Positions 1 through 8,658 of a DNA stretch of 64,000 bases are shown piece after piece. Each line of letters starts with the position of its first letter. Positions within the stretch are counted from its first letter, which is position 1. Origin of the DNA: Planctomycetota bacterium. GTDB taxonomy: Bacteria; Planctomycetota; UBA8742; UBA2392. The notes under the pieces were generated by a model. That model ran no database searches and was not told the DNA's origin. It worked only from the letters and a program-made list of their open reading frames with translations. The translations under genes were made by a program, and so were the position numbers. The stretch is taken from assembly GCA_020848275.1 (NCBI GenBank), contig JADLAK010000024.1:1-64000 (forward strand), read 5' to 3'.

Positions 1-22
1 CCTACATATATTCTGGGCAGTT

Positions 23-114
23 GTGGGGCGGACATTCTTGTCCGCCCGACCGGCGTAGCCGGTCGAATTGTGGCTCGCAAAGCTCGCCACCGCGGACAGG
101 AATGTCCGCGCCAC
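23..114. repeat. Composite inverted REP pair (GTGG heads)
   Basis: Four consecutive hairpins. The plus-strand arm has head GTGG at 23-26 and a GGCGGACA..TGTCCGCC stem. An ACCGG/CCGGT hairpin and a GTGGC/GCCAC-type hairpin follow. The last arm is inverted, with stem CGCGGACA..TGTCCGCG at 90-110 and head CCAC at 111-114. The outer arms are also complementary to each other. The same four-part plan recurs at 43989-44083. The element lies just downstream of the LOG-family gene stop. Confidence 0.7.
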
Positions 115-138
115 CCAAAGACAATTATCTTGGGCCGC

Positions 139-930
139 TTAGCGTTTTTCACCGAAGAACCAGTGCCGTTTGAGTTTCGGGCCGTAGGTGAGCCCGAATT
201 CCTTCATGGCCGCGTCGCGGATGCGATTGACCGCCTTTTCGGGGTCGTCCGTCACCAGGATGCGGTCGACGTCGGCGCGGTCGATCGTGCCGGCCTCAAG
301 CAGCGTGTGCCGCAGGTAATCAATCAGCGGCTGCCAGAACGCAACGCCCATAAGCACGACGGGGAAATTGCGTACCTTGCCGGTCTGGATCAGCGTCGAG
401 ATCTCGAAAAGCTCGTCCATCGTGCCCAGGCCGCCGGGCATGACCACAAACGCGTACGAATACTTAACCAGCATCACCTTGCGCACGAAAAAGTGGGGGA
501 ACTCCAGCCACATGTCGAGGTAGGGATTGGGCTTCTGTTCCTTGGGCAGCACGATGTTGCAGCCAATCGACGGCGTGCCCGCTTCGCGCGCGCCGCGATT
601 GGCGGCCTCCATGATGCCGGGGCCGCCGCCGGTCATGATCGAGAAGCCCGCGCGGCCCAGCGCCGCCGCAGTTTTGCGCGCAAGCGCGTAATGCGGGTGG
701 TCTTCGAGGAAGCGCGCCGAGCCAAACACCGTCACGCAGGGGCCTGCGAAATGCAATTTGCGAAATCCCCGGATCAACTCGGCAAAAATGCCAAGCGCGC
801 GCCACAACTCCGCCAGGCGCGATGACGGGCCGCGCAGGAATTTGCGCTCCGTCGTCGCTGGCGTACTTTTGCCCCAATTCGTCGGGGTGACCACTCCCGA
901 GCCCGCGTCCGGAACCTTGCCTGGATCCAT
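139..930 (-). CDS. LOG/TIGR00730 family Rossmann-fold protein
   Basis: A 263-residue cytosolic protein of the lysine decarboxylase-like (LOG) family. Characterised members are nucleoside 5'-monophosphate phosphoribohydrolases that release a free base, classically cytokinin. The two family signatures are visible: GGGPGIMEA near residues 101-109 and PGGLGTMDE near 165-173, the nucleotide-binding and catalytic loops. The N-terminal ~60 residues are a family-variable extension. The start at 930 is preceded on the minus strand by GAGAGG and AAGG. Family assignment is secure. The physiological substrate is unknown, and a cytokinin role should not be assumed in a bacterium. Confidence 0.88.
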   Translation of the reverse strand: MDPGKVPDAGSGVVTPTNWGKSTPATTERKFLRGPSSRLAELWRALGIFAELIRGFRKLHFAGPCVTVFGSARFLEDHPHYALARKTAAALGRAGFSIMTGGGPGIMEAANRGAREAGTPSIGCNIVLPKEQKPNPYLDMWLEFPHFFVRKVMLVKYSYAFVVMPGGLGTMDELFEISTLIQTGKVRNFPVVLMGVAFWQPLIDYLRHTLLEAGTIDRADVDRILVTDDPEKAVNRIRDAAMKEFGLTYGPKLKRHWFFGEKR

Positions 931-1056
931 CCTTATGCCTCTCCCTGTGTAAACACGCTTTTACAGCAAATCTCCGGGCTTGCGCGTAACGAAGCAGGGG
1001 CTGTCGCGTACTCTTTATGTAGGCCTTGCCCATATCCGTCTTGCCTGGAGAAACCC

Positions 1057-2334
1057 ATGCGCTTCAAATCGATCATCGGCGCCGGCATCTTCGCCCTCGC
1101 CGCCTGCATCACTGCCTGCACCACCACGCCGCAACCAACGGTCGAGAACACGCCCGCGCCCAAGGGCCCGGACCTCACCGGCCTGCCCGCCGACTGCAAG
1201 CTGACCAAGAGCGTGGCGGTGGATGGCGCGGTGATTTACGCCGTGGCGTCAACGACCGCCGCCAACACCACCGACTACCTGACGCTCGACGAGGCGATGA
1301 CGCTCAAGGTCGCGACGGTCAAGGAAGTTGGCGCCGACGACGTGGTGAATGACGACCGGGCCAACAACGCGCAGCGCGAGATCAGCGGCAGCGTCAATAC
1401 GCTGCTGGTGTGCAACGACAGCGACAAACCGTTGTTCCTGATGGCCGGCGACCTGGTGCTGGGCGGCAAGCAGGACCGCATCCTGGCCGAGAGCGTGGTG
1501 GTGGCGCCGCGCACGCGCAACCAGGAGATCCCCGTGTTCTGCGTTGAACATGGCCGCTGGACCGTACAGGCGAAGGATGCGGAAAAGGTCGAGGCCGGCG
1601 TTTTCTTCAACACCGCGTCTACCGGCCAATGCGACCTTGCCGTGAAAAAGGCGGCGCTGGAGACCAGGCAGCAGGGTGAAGTGTGGCGCAAGGTTGCGGA
1701 TAACAACCGCGCGCTGAATGTGGAAGGCGAAGCGGCGAGCGGCACGTTCCGCAGCACGTTTGAGAACAAGGCCACACAGGAAAAGATCGAGGCGAACTAC
1801 CTCAAGGCCAAGAAGCTCGCGACCAAGGGCGTGATCGGCTTTGCCGTGTTTGTCGAGGACAAGATGGTCGCCATGGACGTGTTCGACAGCAGCAAACTCG
1901 CCAACAAGCTGTCCGAGAAATTGCTGCGCAGCTACATCGTGACGGGCCTTTCGGGCGGCTACACGGAAAAAGCGGTGATGGACGAACGCGCCGCGATGGG
2001 ACGTGCGGCCAACGACAACATGATACCGGTGCAAACCGCAACGGCGGAAGCGAACGACCCCACCGACGTCGAGCCGCAAAGTGAAACAGTCCGCGGCGTA
2101 TACGCTGTGGAGCGTTTGAACGACAGCGGCGATACTGAGCGCAACGGCCTGCCGCGTCGCCAGACGCTGCGTAATACGCCCGCGCCGGCGGTTGAAGACA
2201 AGGATCGCGTCGAGACAACCGTTGTCAACGACCGCACCGAAAACTCGCGCGACTACAAGAAGGACAGCCTTGGCTACACATGCAACGACAAGACCACCGG
2301 CAAGCCCGTGCAGCGCAGCTTCATGAGACGGTAG
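1057..2334 (+). CDS. ARPP-1-type lipoprotein
   Basis: A 425-residue predicted lipoprotein. A hydrophobic signal ends in a lipobox-like ITAC with Cys at about residue 21, followed by a Thr/Pro-rich linker. Residues ~115-170 carry the motifs GDLVLGGKQDR and CVEHGRW, which I recognise from the ARPP-1 domain (ARG and rhodanese-phosphatase associated protein). That domain has no well-defined biochemical role. The last ~120 residues are charged, low in hydrophobics and probably disordered. It stands alone on its strand, followed by a palindromic gap and two unrelated lipoprotein genes. Domain recognition is from memory of the motif, so function is left open. Confidence 0.7.
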   Translation: MRFKSIIGAGIFALAACITACTTTPQPTVENTPAPKGPDLTGLPADCKLTKSVAVDGAVIYAVASTTAANTTDYLTLDEAMTLKVATVKEVGADDVVNDDRANNAQREISGSVNTLLVCNDSDKPLFLMAGDLVLGGKQDRILAESVVVAPRTRNQEIPVFCVEHGRWTVQAKDAEKVEAGVFFNTASTGQCDLAVKKAALETRQQGEVWRKVADNNRALNVEGEAASGTFRSTFENKATQEKIEANYLKAKKLATKGVIGFAVFVEDKMVAMDVFDSSKLANKLSEKLLRSYIVTGLSGGYTEKAVMDERAAMGRAANDNMIPVQTATAEANDPTDVEPQSETVRGVYAVERLNDSGDTERNGLPRRQTLRNTPAPAVEDKDRVETTVVNDRTENSRDYKKDSLGYTCNDKTTGKPVQRSFMRR

Positions 2335-2345
2335 AAATCATTAGC

Positions 2346-2369
2346 CCGCGACGCATGCGTCGCCCCCAC
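2346..2369 (-). repeat. GTGG-headed REP-like palindrome
   Basis: A perfect 16-bp palindrome, GCGACGCATGCGTCGC, at 2348-2363. It is followed by CCAC at 2366-2369, so on the minus strand it is a GTGG-headed REP. It sits 12 bp after the stop of the ARPP-1 lipoprotein gene. Confidence 0.6.
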
Positions 2370-2386
2370 GGTTTGGCACTAGGCGT

Positions 2387-2409
2387 GTAGCTGCGGCTTC
2401 CAGCCGCAG
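2387..2409 (+). repeat. GTAG-headed REP-like palindrome
   Basis: Head GTAG (2387-2390) followed by a CTGCGGC/GCCGCAG stem with a TTCCA loop. The preceding bases GGCGT resemble the GCGT before the GTAG at 27685. Confidence 0.6.
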
Positions 2410-2470
2410 CTATGCTTTTAAACCCAAATCCACGACCACTTGGCCGACAGGTCGATTAGAATGTCCGCCC

Positions 2471-2995
2471 ATGCTCCGCTACCTGCCGCTATTTGCTCTG
2501 CTGTTGCTCACAGGTTGCGCCTCGCAGCCGGTGCGGCAGGACGTTCGTGGATTGTCGCCGTGGGTGACCTTTGCTAGCCCGTCGGAGGAATCGCGTATCC
2601 GCGCCGGCGTCGCGCCGAAGTACGGCGCAGATGTATTCGAAACGCGCTATGACCCGATTCTCGAACACCGCCGCCGCATGCAGGAACTGGCGCCGGTTGA
2701 AGCTACAGGTCCGCGTTTGGATGGCCACGATCCGGGTATGGACTTGTGGCGCTGGATACCTCAGTTCAAACCGAGAGACCCCAAGGACATTCCTGCTCCG
2801 CCTGAAGAGGACGTTTGTCGTGACAGGTCACAGCCAACACCCAGACCGGTAGATGAAGTCATTGATCCCGAACGCGAAATCACGATCGACTTTGTCGGTA
2901 AAGACCGGAAGGTCCTGCTGCGCGCCTTGGAATTGTTCCTGCGTTCAAAGCCGCGTAAAGCCGTCGACTTTCCGAGATTTGGCCAAGGCAATTAA
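2471..2995 (+). CDS. Hypothetical lipoprotein
   Basis: A 174-residue protein with a clear lipoprotein signal: MLRYLPLFALLLLTGC, lipobox LTGC with Cys16. The mature part is polar and rich in Pro, Arg, Asp and Glu, and contains no motif I recognise. The stop is 18 bp before the next lipoprotein start, so the two are probably co-transcribed. The product is presumably membrane-anchored in the periplasm. No function can be assigned. Confidence 0.7.
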   Translation: MLRYLPLFALLLLTGCASQPVRQDVRGLSPWVTFASPSEESRIRAGVAPKYGADVFETRYDPILEHRRRMQELAPVEATGPRLDGHDPGMDLWRWIPQFKPRDPKDIPAPPEEDVCRDRSQPTPRPVDEVIDPEREITIDFVGKDRKVLLRALELFLRSKPRKAVDFPRFGQGN

Positions 2996-3013
2996 TCGCA
3001 GGCGAAAACGCTC

Positions 3014-3622
3014 ATGGCTCGCATTCTTGCCATCCTCGTTGCGTTTGGTGTCCTGATGATGCTCGGGGGTTGCGCGTCACGGACCAAAGTTCAAATCCCC
3101 GAGGAAGAGCCTACCGTGCCGTTTGCGCCTGTTGTTGTGCACGACCCCTGGCCGAAGGAGTTTGATCGGCCTGAGATGTTTTGGGAAAAGGCCGAGGCGG
3201 CGCGGAATTATGCACTCGTGCGCCTGAGTGGAAGACTCGGCTGTGCTGTCGAGAACGATCAAGGTGAATTCAATCCATTTCGGCACATGCCGAAAATCGT
3301 AGAGACCCGTAAGCTTGCGCGCCCCGCAGGATTCGGAGTGGGTGGGCAGGGGCGCTTTGCCCCTCATATCTCGGATTTAAGCGATACTTCCCCCATACGA
3401 CGCCAATCGGGAGCTATGCACAGCTTTAAACGCGAAAAGTGGACGGGCTGGCAGCCACTGTCGCCGCTCGTTGTTGAGACGGACGATATGAGCTGGACTG
3501 ACCACATTCTTGAGTCCTTTGATGTTGATGATGTCATCTGGGTTGGGGACCCAGACTTCAAACCGTTTCGGCACATGCCGTTGTTGGAGATCGATGAAGA
3601 GATGTACGCCGTGTACGACTGA
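3014..3622 (+). CDS. Hypothetical lipoprotein
   Basis: A 202-residue protein with a lipobox LGGC (Cys at about residue 20) and a polar mature domain. The pentapeptide FRHMP occurs twice, near residues 93-97 and 187-191, each after a (K/N)PF-type context. This suggests an internal duplication of a small module. It follows the previous lipoprotein gene by 18 bp and probably shares its transcript. The family is not recognised. Confidence 0.68.
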   Translation: MARILAILVAFGVLMMLGGCASRTKVQIPEEEPTVPFAPVVVHDPWPKEFDRPEMFWEKAEAARNYALVRLSGRLGCAVENDQGEFNPFRHMPKIVETRKLARPAGFGVGGQGRFAPHISDLSDTSPIRRQSGAMHSFKREKWTGWQPLSPLVVETDDMSWTDHILESFDVDDVIWVGDPDFKPFRHMPLLEIDEEMYAVYD

Positions 3623-3730
3623 ACCGGTCACAGGTCTCTTTGGTTTTTTGGGAATCCCTGGCCGCCGCCGGAATCTCGGCGAAGGCGTTACCTGTCAGGC
3701 CGTTGACCGACATCGTTAACGCATCAATAT

Positions 3731-3778
3731 TCAGGCGCGGAGCGCCGGCATTTCTTTAGCACCCACCGCAAGGTGGGT
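3731..3778 (+). repeat. Dispersed 48-bp double-hairpin repeat, copy 1
   Basis: A GGCGC..GCGCC hairpin, a TTTCTTTAG spacer and a CACCCACC/GGTGGGTG hairpin. The reverse complement at 8511-8558 matches at about 44 of 48 positions. Confidence 0.75.
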
Positions 3779-3853
3779 GATTTCGATTTGCCAAGAATCC
3801 CGAGCCGCGTAGCGGCGACACCGTGTCGGCGCGATGCGCCTCCAGTAAATCGA

Positions 3854-3884
3854 CAAACGAAAATCCCCGGCCGGAAGGCCGGGG
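3854..3884 (-). terminator. Possible terminator of the fli/mot operon
   Basis: An 8-bp perfect stem CCCCGGCC/GGCCGGGG with a 4-nt loop at 3865-3884. On the minus strand it is followed by ATTTTCGTTT. It lies ~120 bp past the fliN stop, beyond two REP-like palindromes. Confidence 0.45.
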
Positions 3885-3945
3885 GAAGCATCTCAGACGT
3901 GCTTTTGTTCAGCATCCCCCGCCCTCCCGGGCGGGGCTGATATTG

Positions 3946-3967
3946 GCAGGCCGGAGGCCCGCCCCAC
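3946..3967 (-). repeat. GTGG-headed REP-like palindrome
   Basis: On the minus strand: GTGG head (3967-3964), then a GGCGGGCC/GGCCTGCC imperfect stem. It is tandem with the next GTGG palindrome at 3982-4005. Confidence 0.6.
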
Positions 3968-3981
3968 GAAAAACACCGGCA

Positions 3982-4005
3982 CACGGACCTAGAGGTCCGT
4001 GCCAC
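3982..4005 (-). repeat. GTGG-headed REP-like palindrome abutting the fliN stop
   Basis: On the minus strand, GTGG starts at the very next base after the fliN TAA stop. It is followed by a perfect 9-bp stem CACGGACCT/AGGTCCGTG. This is the clearest case of the stop-codon-adjacent placement seen for this family. Confidence 0.7.
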
Positions 4006-4578
4006 TTACGCCGTTTCTGGTTTGATGATTTCCGTGACGCGCACGCAGAAGTTGTCGTTGAGCACCAGCACCTCGCCGCGCGCAACCAGCTTGTCGTTCA
4101 CCAGAATATCCAGCGGCTCGCCCGCGAGTCGGTCCAGTTCCACTACCGAGCCCGCGCCAAGCTTCAAGATCTCCTCGACCGACAGCTTGGTGCGCCCCAG
4201 CAGCACCTGCACGCGCACATGGACGCCCTCAATCAGCGCGATGTCCTGCTGCGAGTCCGTCACCGTGGCTGCGGAATCGAATGCCGGTAGTGAAGGCGCG
4301 CGCGGCGATGTCATCGGCCCCGGCGCAACCGCGGCGCGCGTCGCCGCAACGGGTTCGAGCTGGCGCGGCGCAGGCTGCGATGGGCGCGGCGCGTTCGACG
4401 AGCTCGCGGCAGGCGCGTTGCCTGCGCCGGAGCCCAATCCCGCCGTAAGTTGATTGGGCGGCGCCGGGCGCTGCACAGGCCTCTGCTGTGCCGGTTGCGG
4501 GGGCCGCGGGTTCTGCGGCTGCGAGGATCCCATGCCGGCCTGCTGCAACAATTTATCGATGTCGTCTGAACCGGCCAT
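4006..4578 (-). CDS. fliN: Flagellar motor switch protein FliN
   Basis: A 190-residue switch-complex (C-ring) protein. Residues ~113-187 form the SpoA/FliN domain (LIEGVHVRVQVLLGRTKLSV, then LNDNFCVRVTEI at the end). Residues 18-100 are an unusually long Pro/Gln/Ala-rich linker, so the protein is longer than the ~135 residues of enteric FliN. The start at 4578 is chosen over an upstream ATG because GGAGG lies at the right distance and it begins one base after the fliL stop. It is last in the flbD-motA-motB-fliL-fliN operon. CheY-dependent or constitutive switching cannot be judged from this window. Confidence 0.9.
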   Translation of the reverse strand: MAGSDDIDKLLQQAGMGSSQPQNPRPPQPAQQRPVQRPAPPNQLTAGLGSGAGNAPAASSSNAPRPSQPAPRQLEPVAATRAAVAPGPMTSPRAPSLPAFDSAATVTDSQQDIALIEGVHVRVQVLLGRTKLSVEEILKLGAGSVVELDRLAGEPLDILVNDKLVARGEVLVLNDNFCVRVTEIIKPETA

Positions 4579-4579
4579 A

Positions 4580-5122
4580 TCAACCTCCGATTGAAAGCTT
4601 CTGCACCAGCACAGCGCGCACGTATTCATTGGCCGTGCTGCCGTACAAATCGTTGAGTTGCCGCTTCAGCGCCGCGCCAAAATCGCGCGCAAACGAACGC
4701 TCCGAGGCCTGCCGCACGGAATAGCCGCGTAAAAGTTCCTCGGCCTGGAAGCTGATGGCGTGCTTGAAATGCCCGGACTCAAGTTCCACCGCCGATTTGC
4801 CCGCGTCGCCCGCGAATTCCAGCAGCAGGTTGAAGCTTATCACGCGCGTGCTGCCGTCGTCGTCGGGAAGCGTCACGCGCACATTGTCAACCAGGCCGTA
4901 ACTGCGCGCCGCACCCTTGCCCGGTTCAGCCTTGGATGCCCCGGCCGAGGGCGCACCCGCAAACAACATGACGCCGACGATTCCCAGCCCCAGCGTCACC
5001 AGCCACACCGCAATCATGATGATCAACCCCGTGGTGCTCCACAGGGGTTCGCGCGGCTTTTCGACGGGTTTAACATCCTCGGTCGCAGCTTTTGCGAGCT
5101 TCTGTTCAGTGGTTGCGGGCAT
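4580..5122 (-). CDS. fliL: Flagellar basal body-associated protein FliL
   Basis: A 180-residue single-pass inner-membrane protein. It has a Lys/Glu-rich cytoplasmic N-terminus (1-28), one transmembrane helix (~29-56) and a periplasmic FliL domain with the typical R-x-L-x-x-Y-x-x-x-x-x-I/L-x-x-G tail. FliL surrounds the MotAB stator and supports its function under load. It lies between motB (52-bp gap) and fliN (1-bp gap). Its Shine-Dalgarno GGAG is inside a small perfect inverted repeat directly before the ATG (see separate entry). Confidence 0.88.
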   Translation of the reverse strand: MPATTEQKLAKAATEDVKPVEKPREPLWSTTGLIIMIAVWLVTLGLGIVGVMLFAGAPSAGASKAEPGKGAARSYGLVDNVRVTLPDDDGSTRVISFNLLLEFAGDAGKSAVELESGHFKHAISFQAEELLRGYSVRQASERSFARDFGAALKRQLNDLYGSTANEYVRAVLVQKLSIGG

Positions 5123-5123
5123 C

Positions 5124-5139
5124 AGTTTGGCTCCAAACT
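5124..5139 (-). promoter_or_regulatory. Hairpin over the fliL ribosome binding site
   Basis: The minus strand reads AGTTTGG-AG-CCAAACT immediately before the ATG at 5122. It is a perfect inverted repeat in which the GGAG ribosome binding site is part of the stem and loop. It could reduce or gate FliL translation relative to MotAB. This is inference from base pairing only. Confidence 0.35.
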
Positions 5140-5174
5140 CGGTCCTTCGGGCGGACTTACGCTTTCATAAGCAG

Positions 5175-6008
5175 TTACTGACTGTTTATGACTTCGCCGG
5201 TCACGACAATTTCGACGGTGCGCCCGGCCTCGGGCCCGCCGTAGGCAAACACGAATCCGCTGCTGCCGTCCTGCTTGGCGAAAGCATCCTCGGCCAACGG
5301 GCGTGAGGGCTCGGCGACCACCTGGCGGATGCGCGCGGGATTAATTCCCAGCGCCACCAGCATGCTCGCGACGGTTTCCGCGCGCTTGGCGGCAAGCTCC
5401 GAGCGGCTTTGGATCAACACGGTCTGCTGTTCCGCCGTCGCCGTGCCGCCCGCTGCCGCCTTGAAGCTTTCAAAGGGCACTGAAAGCACGCGCACGCCCG
5501 TGCCGTCGCGCAGTTGCACGGTCTGCAGCACCTTCTGGAATTGCTCTTCGCTTTCATCGCCGGAAAGGCGGCCGATGACATGGATGACGTTGATCGAATC
5601 CTTGAGCTTGCGCGCAAGCGCGTCGATCCGTCTTTTGCCTTCGGGGGTCAGCGTTACGCGGAAGCGCTCGAAGAAATCCTGCTCGGCAAAGCGCACGACA
5701 TAATTGTCCTTGTGGCTCTGGACGCGCAGCGCCTCGCCGGCAAGCACAGGCCGCGCGCCGCCCACGGTATCGGCCCGAATGGCGCTGGCCTTGGTGATCT
5801 GCACCAGGAATTCGCCCGTGGTGGCGTCTTCCAGCGTGCCTGAAGTGCCCGCGCCCTGTATTTCCGAGATGATCGCCGCCATTTTTACGGGGTTGAAATT
5901 CGCCATCGTGATCAGCAGGACGAAGAACGTCAGCAGCAGCGAGCAAAGATCGCCCCAGGTCGTGAGCCAGGGCGGTGCGGGCGGCGGACATTCGCACTTG
6001 GCGGCCAT
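5175..6008 (-). CDS. motB: Flagellar stator protein MotB (OmpA domain)
   Basis: A 277-residue stator subunit. The N-terminal helix (~17-37: WGDLCSLLLTFFVLL) contains the proton-channel Asp at about residue 20. A plug/linker follows, then a C-terminal OmpA-like peptidoglycan-binding domain (~185-275, with RSELAAKRAETV and the INPARI segment). It forms the ion channel with MotA. Its ATG lies one base after the motA stop. Cys residues at positions 5 and 7 make the N-terminus slightly unusual (MAAKCECPPPAPPW). Ion selectivity (H+ or Na+) cannot be read from this alone. Confidence 0.9.
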   Translation of the reverse strand: MAAKCECPPPAPPWLTTWGDLCSLLLTFFVLLITMANFNPVKMAAIISEIQGAGTSGTLEDATTGEFLVQITKASAIRADTVGGARPVLAGEALRVQSHKDNYVVRFAEQDFFERFRVTLTPEGKRRIDALARKLKDSINVIHVIGRLSGDESEEQFQKVLQTVQLRDGTGVRVLSVPFESFKAAAGGTATAEQQTVLIQSRSELAAKRAETVASMLVALGINPARIRQVVAEPSRPLAEDAFAKQDGSSGFVFAYGGPEAGRTVEIVVTGEVINSQ

Positions 6009-6009
6009 G

Positions 6010-6792
6010 TCAGGTCTCCACCGTCTCGCCGCGCACCTTGGGCGAAAGGTAAATCAGCAGGCGGCTCTTGAGCGCGCGGGGGTTTTCACCCGCCTGGATG
6101 CCCAGCACTCCCTGCAGGATCACTTCCTTGTTGAGCGTTTCCTCGGCGTGGCGCAGCGAAAGCTTGTTGGCAATCGGACCGGCGAAAACAAACGCGATGA
6201 CCGCGCCGTAGAACGACGTAATCAGCGCAATGGCCATGTTCGGGCCGATGGTCTTGGGGTCGGCCATATTTTTCAGCATCGCGACCAGGCCGATCAGAGT
6301 GCCCAACATGCCAAACGCCGGGCCGAAGCCAGTGAGGTTGTCGAAGAACTTCTTGCCCTCGGCGTGGCGCGTTGAAATCTGGTCGATTTCTGCCTGCATC
6401 GTGGTGTGGATCTGGTCGCGGTCCATGCCGTCGACGGCGTAACGCAGGCCGCGGCGCAAAAACGGGTCGTCGTTGGGATCGACCGCGTTTTCGAGCGACA
6501 GCAGCCCGTTGCGCCGCGCGAGGTCCGCGTAGCCGGAGATCTTTTCGACGATGTCGAGTGTGTTGTGCTTGATGTTGCGAAAGGTCTTGAAGAACACCTT
6601 GGTCGCGGTCTTAAAATCTGCCAAGGGGTGGCTAATCGCCATGGCCGCCAGCGTGCCGCCAAAGGTGATGAACACCGAAGGCGCATCCACGAACGTCAGC
6701 AGCGACGCGGGGTTGCCGCCGCCGCCGATCAGGATGGAGACCGCGATGCAGACTGCGCCGAAAACCAGGCCAAACAGCGTGGCGACGTCCAT
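6010..6792 (-). CDS. motA: Flagellar stator protein MotA
   Basis: A 260-residue four-helix membrane protein of the MotA/ExbB superfamily. The N-terminus is MDVATLFGLVFGAVCIAVSI. The long cytoplasmic loop (~75-150) includes the PLADFKTA segment. The paired C-terminal helices begin with GFGPAFGMLGTLIGLVAML. Length is typical of the short MotA/PomA group. The ATG directly abuts the flbD TAA, and the stop is one base from motB, which indicates tight translational coupling and a fixed stator stoichiometry. Confidence 0.92.
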   Translation of the reverse strand: MDVATLFGLVFGAVCIAVSILIGGGGNPASLLTFVDAPSVFITFGGTLAAMAISHPLADFKTATKVFFKTFRNIKHNTLDIVEKISGYADLARRNGLLSLENAVDPNDDPFLRRGLRYAVDGMDRDQIHTTMQAEIDQISTRHAEGKKFFDNLTGFGPAFGMLGTLIGLVAMLKNMADPKTIGPNMAIALITSFYGAVIAFVFAGPIANKLSLRHAEETLNKEVILQGVLGIQAGENPRALKSRLLIYLSPKVRGETVET

Positions 6793-6990
6793 TTAGATCT
6801 CCTCCGGCATCAGGCGCAGGCTGCGGCGATAGGCGATAACGCGCGCGATTACGTCGTCGACGCCTTCCTGTACGACGAAGCGGTTGTGGTTGGCCAGGGT
6901 CACGACGGTGTCCGGCGTTTCCTCGATGCTTTCGATCAGCTCGGCGTTGAGGACGAGGGATTGGCCGCTGAGTTTGGTCACGCGTATCAT
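6793..6990 (-). CDS. flbD: Flagellar protein FlbD family
   Basis: A 65-residue small protein of the SwrD/FlbD family: MIRVTKLSGQ start, LNAELIESIEETPDTVVTL core, then R-rich ending at LMPEEI. In Bacillus the homologue SwrD raises motor torque. This is not the unrelated Caulobacter transcription factor FlbD. The start at 6990 has GGAGG eight bases upstream. It is first in the motor operon and abuts motA. Confidence 0.85.
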   Translation of the reverse strand: MIRVTKLSGQSLVLNAELIESIEETPDTVVTLANHNRFVVQEGVDDVIARVIAYRRSLRLMPEEI

Positions 6991-7062
6991 GGGCACCTCC
7001 GCAGAACGCGCACAATATGCCAAAAACATAAAATAACACAATAGTCGATAATGACAAAATCG

Positions 7063-7131
7063 GCAGATAGCGGTTAGCGAATGGCAACGACCGTGATTGA
7101 ATGCCGTAGCTATCTGCCAACCGCTATCTGC
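7063..7131. repeat. Inverted 7-nt word array (GCAGATA/GCGGTTA)
   Basis: Left arm 7063-7090 reads GCAGATA GCGGTTA GCGAATG GCAACGA. Right arm 7104-7131, read on the minus strand, is GCAGATA GCGGTTG GCAGATA GCTACGG. Both arms keep an exact 7-nt period. It fills the space between divergent flbD and the M20 gene, ending 10 bp before the latter's start. Confidence 0.75.
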
Positions 7132-7141
7132 TGGAGCGCCC

Positions 7142-8311
<1,170 letters not shown>

Positions 8312-8345
8312 TGCAGGCGGCAGGGCCATCAGGCGACAGGCGTCA
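8312..8345 (+). repeat. Solo 7-nt word arm (CAGGCG-type)
   Basis: A run of CAGGC/GCAGG words at 7-nt spacing ending in AGGCGTCAGTTTTAG. It closely resembles the outer arm of the four-helix-bundle element at 51467-51494, read on the minus strand (…CGACAGTTAAAAG). No inverted partner is seen nearby. It starts directly after the M20 stop. Confidence 0.55.
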
Positions 8346-8352
8346 GTTTTAG

Positions 8353-8485
8353 AGGCGCGTAGCGCCGACATTTCTCAAGTCGAGACCAATCCTGAGCTGG
8401 CCCGGTCGGATTCGACACTGCGGCAATGGATTGCTGCGGCGAAACGGGTGGCGGTCTAGTTGCAGGTGTCGGCGCTACGCGCCTT
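8353..8485. repeat. MITE-like element with perfect 18-bp inverted ends
   Basis: AGGCGCGTAGCGCCGACA at 8353-8370 is repeated exactly in inverted orientation at 8468-8485, with 97 bp between. Each end is itself a GGCGC-GTA-GCGCC palindrome. A shorter degenerate version is at 3804-3840. Confidence 0.7.
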
Positions 8486-8510
8486 GCGTGATCTTCCTGC
8501 TGACGAACCA

Positions 8511-8558
8511 CCCACCTTGCGGTGGGTGCTAAACAAATACCGGCGCTATGCGCCTGAA
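8511..8558 (-). repeat. Dispersed 48-bp double-hairpin repeat, copy 2
   Basis: Reverse-complement copy of 3731-3778, with about four mismatches. It ends about 100 bp before the rpsU start. Confidence 0.75.
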
Positions 8559-8658
8559 AACGAAGCCGGTCGGGCCCTTGTTCCCTGACCGCGACCCCGC
8601 TAGACTTCTTGGCCCAATTGGGGATGACTTCACAACTACTACAAAGGCACGCGCGGCA

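Larger units (their letters stand above)
3623..4005. other. Repeat-rich intergenic region
   Basis: There is no credible gene in these 383 bp between convergent genes. The region holds the 48-bp dispersed repeat (3731-3779), an inverted GCCGC-GTA-GCGGC / GGCGC-GAT-GCGCC pair (3804-3840), a terminator-like hairpin (3865-3884), a CCCCGCCC/GGGCGGGG hairpin (3917-3936) and two minus-strand GTGG palindromes (3946-3967, 3982-4005). Confidence 0.7.
8346..8658. other. Gene-free region with long inverted repeat
   Basis: These 313 bp before rpsU have no convincing gene. They contain the perfect 18-bp inverted pair 8353-8370 / 8468-8485 and the inverted copy of the 48-bp repeat (8511-8558). The rpsU promoter should lie between about 8560 and 8640, but I cannot define it. 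Confidence 0.6.
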
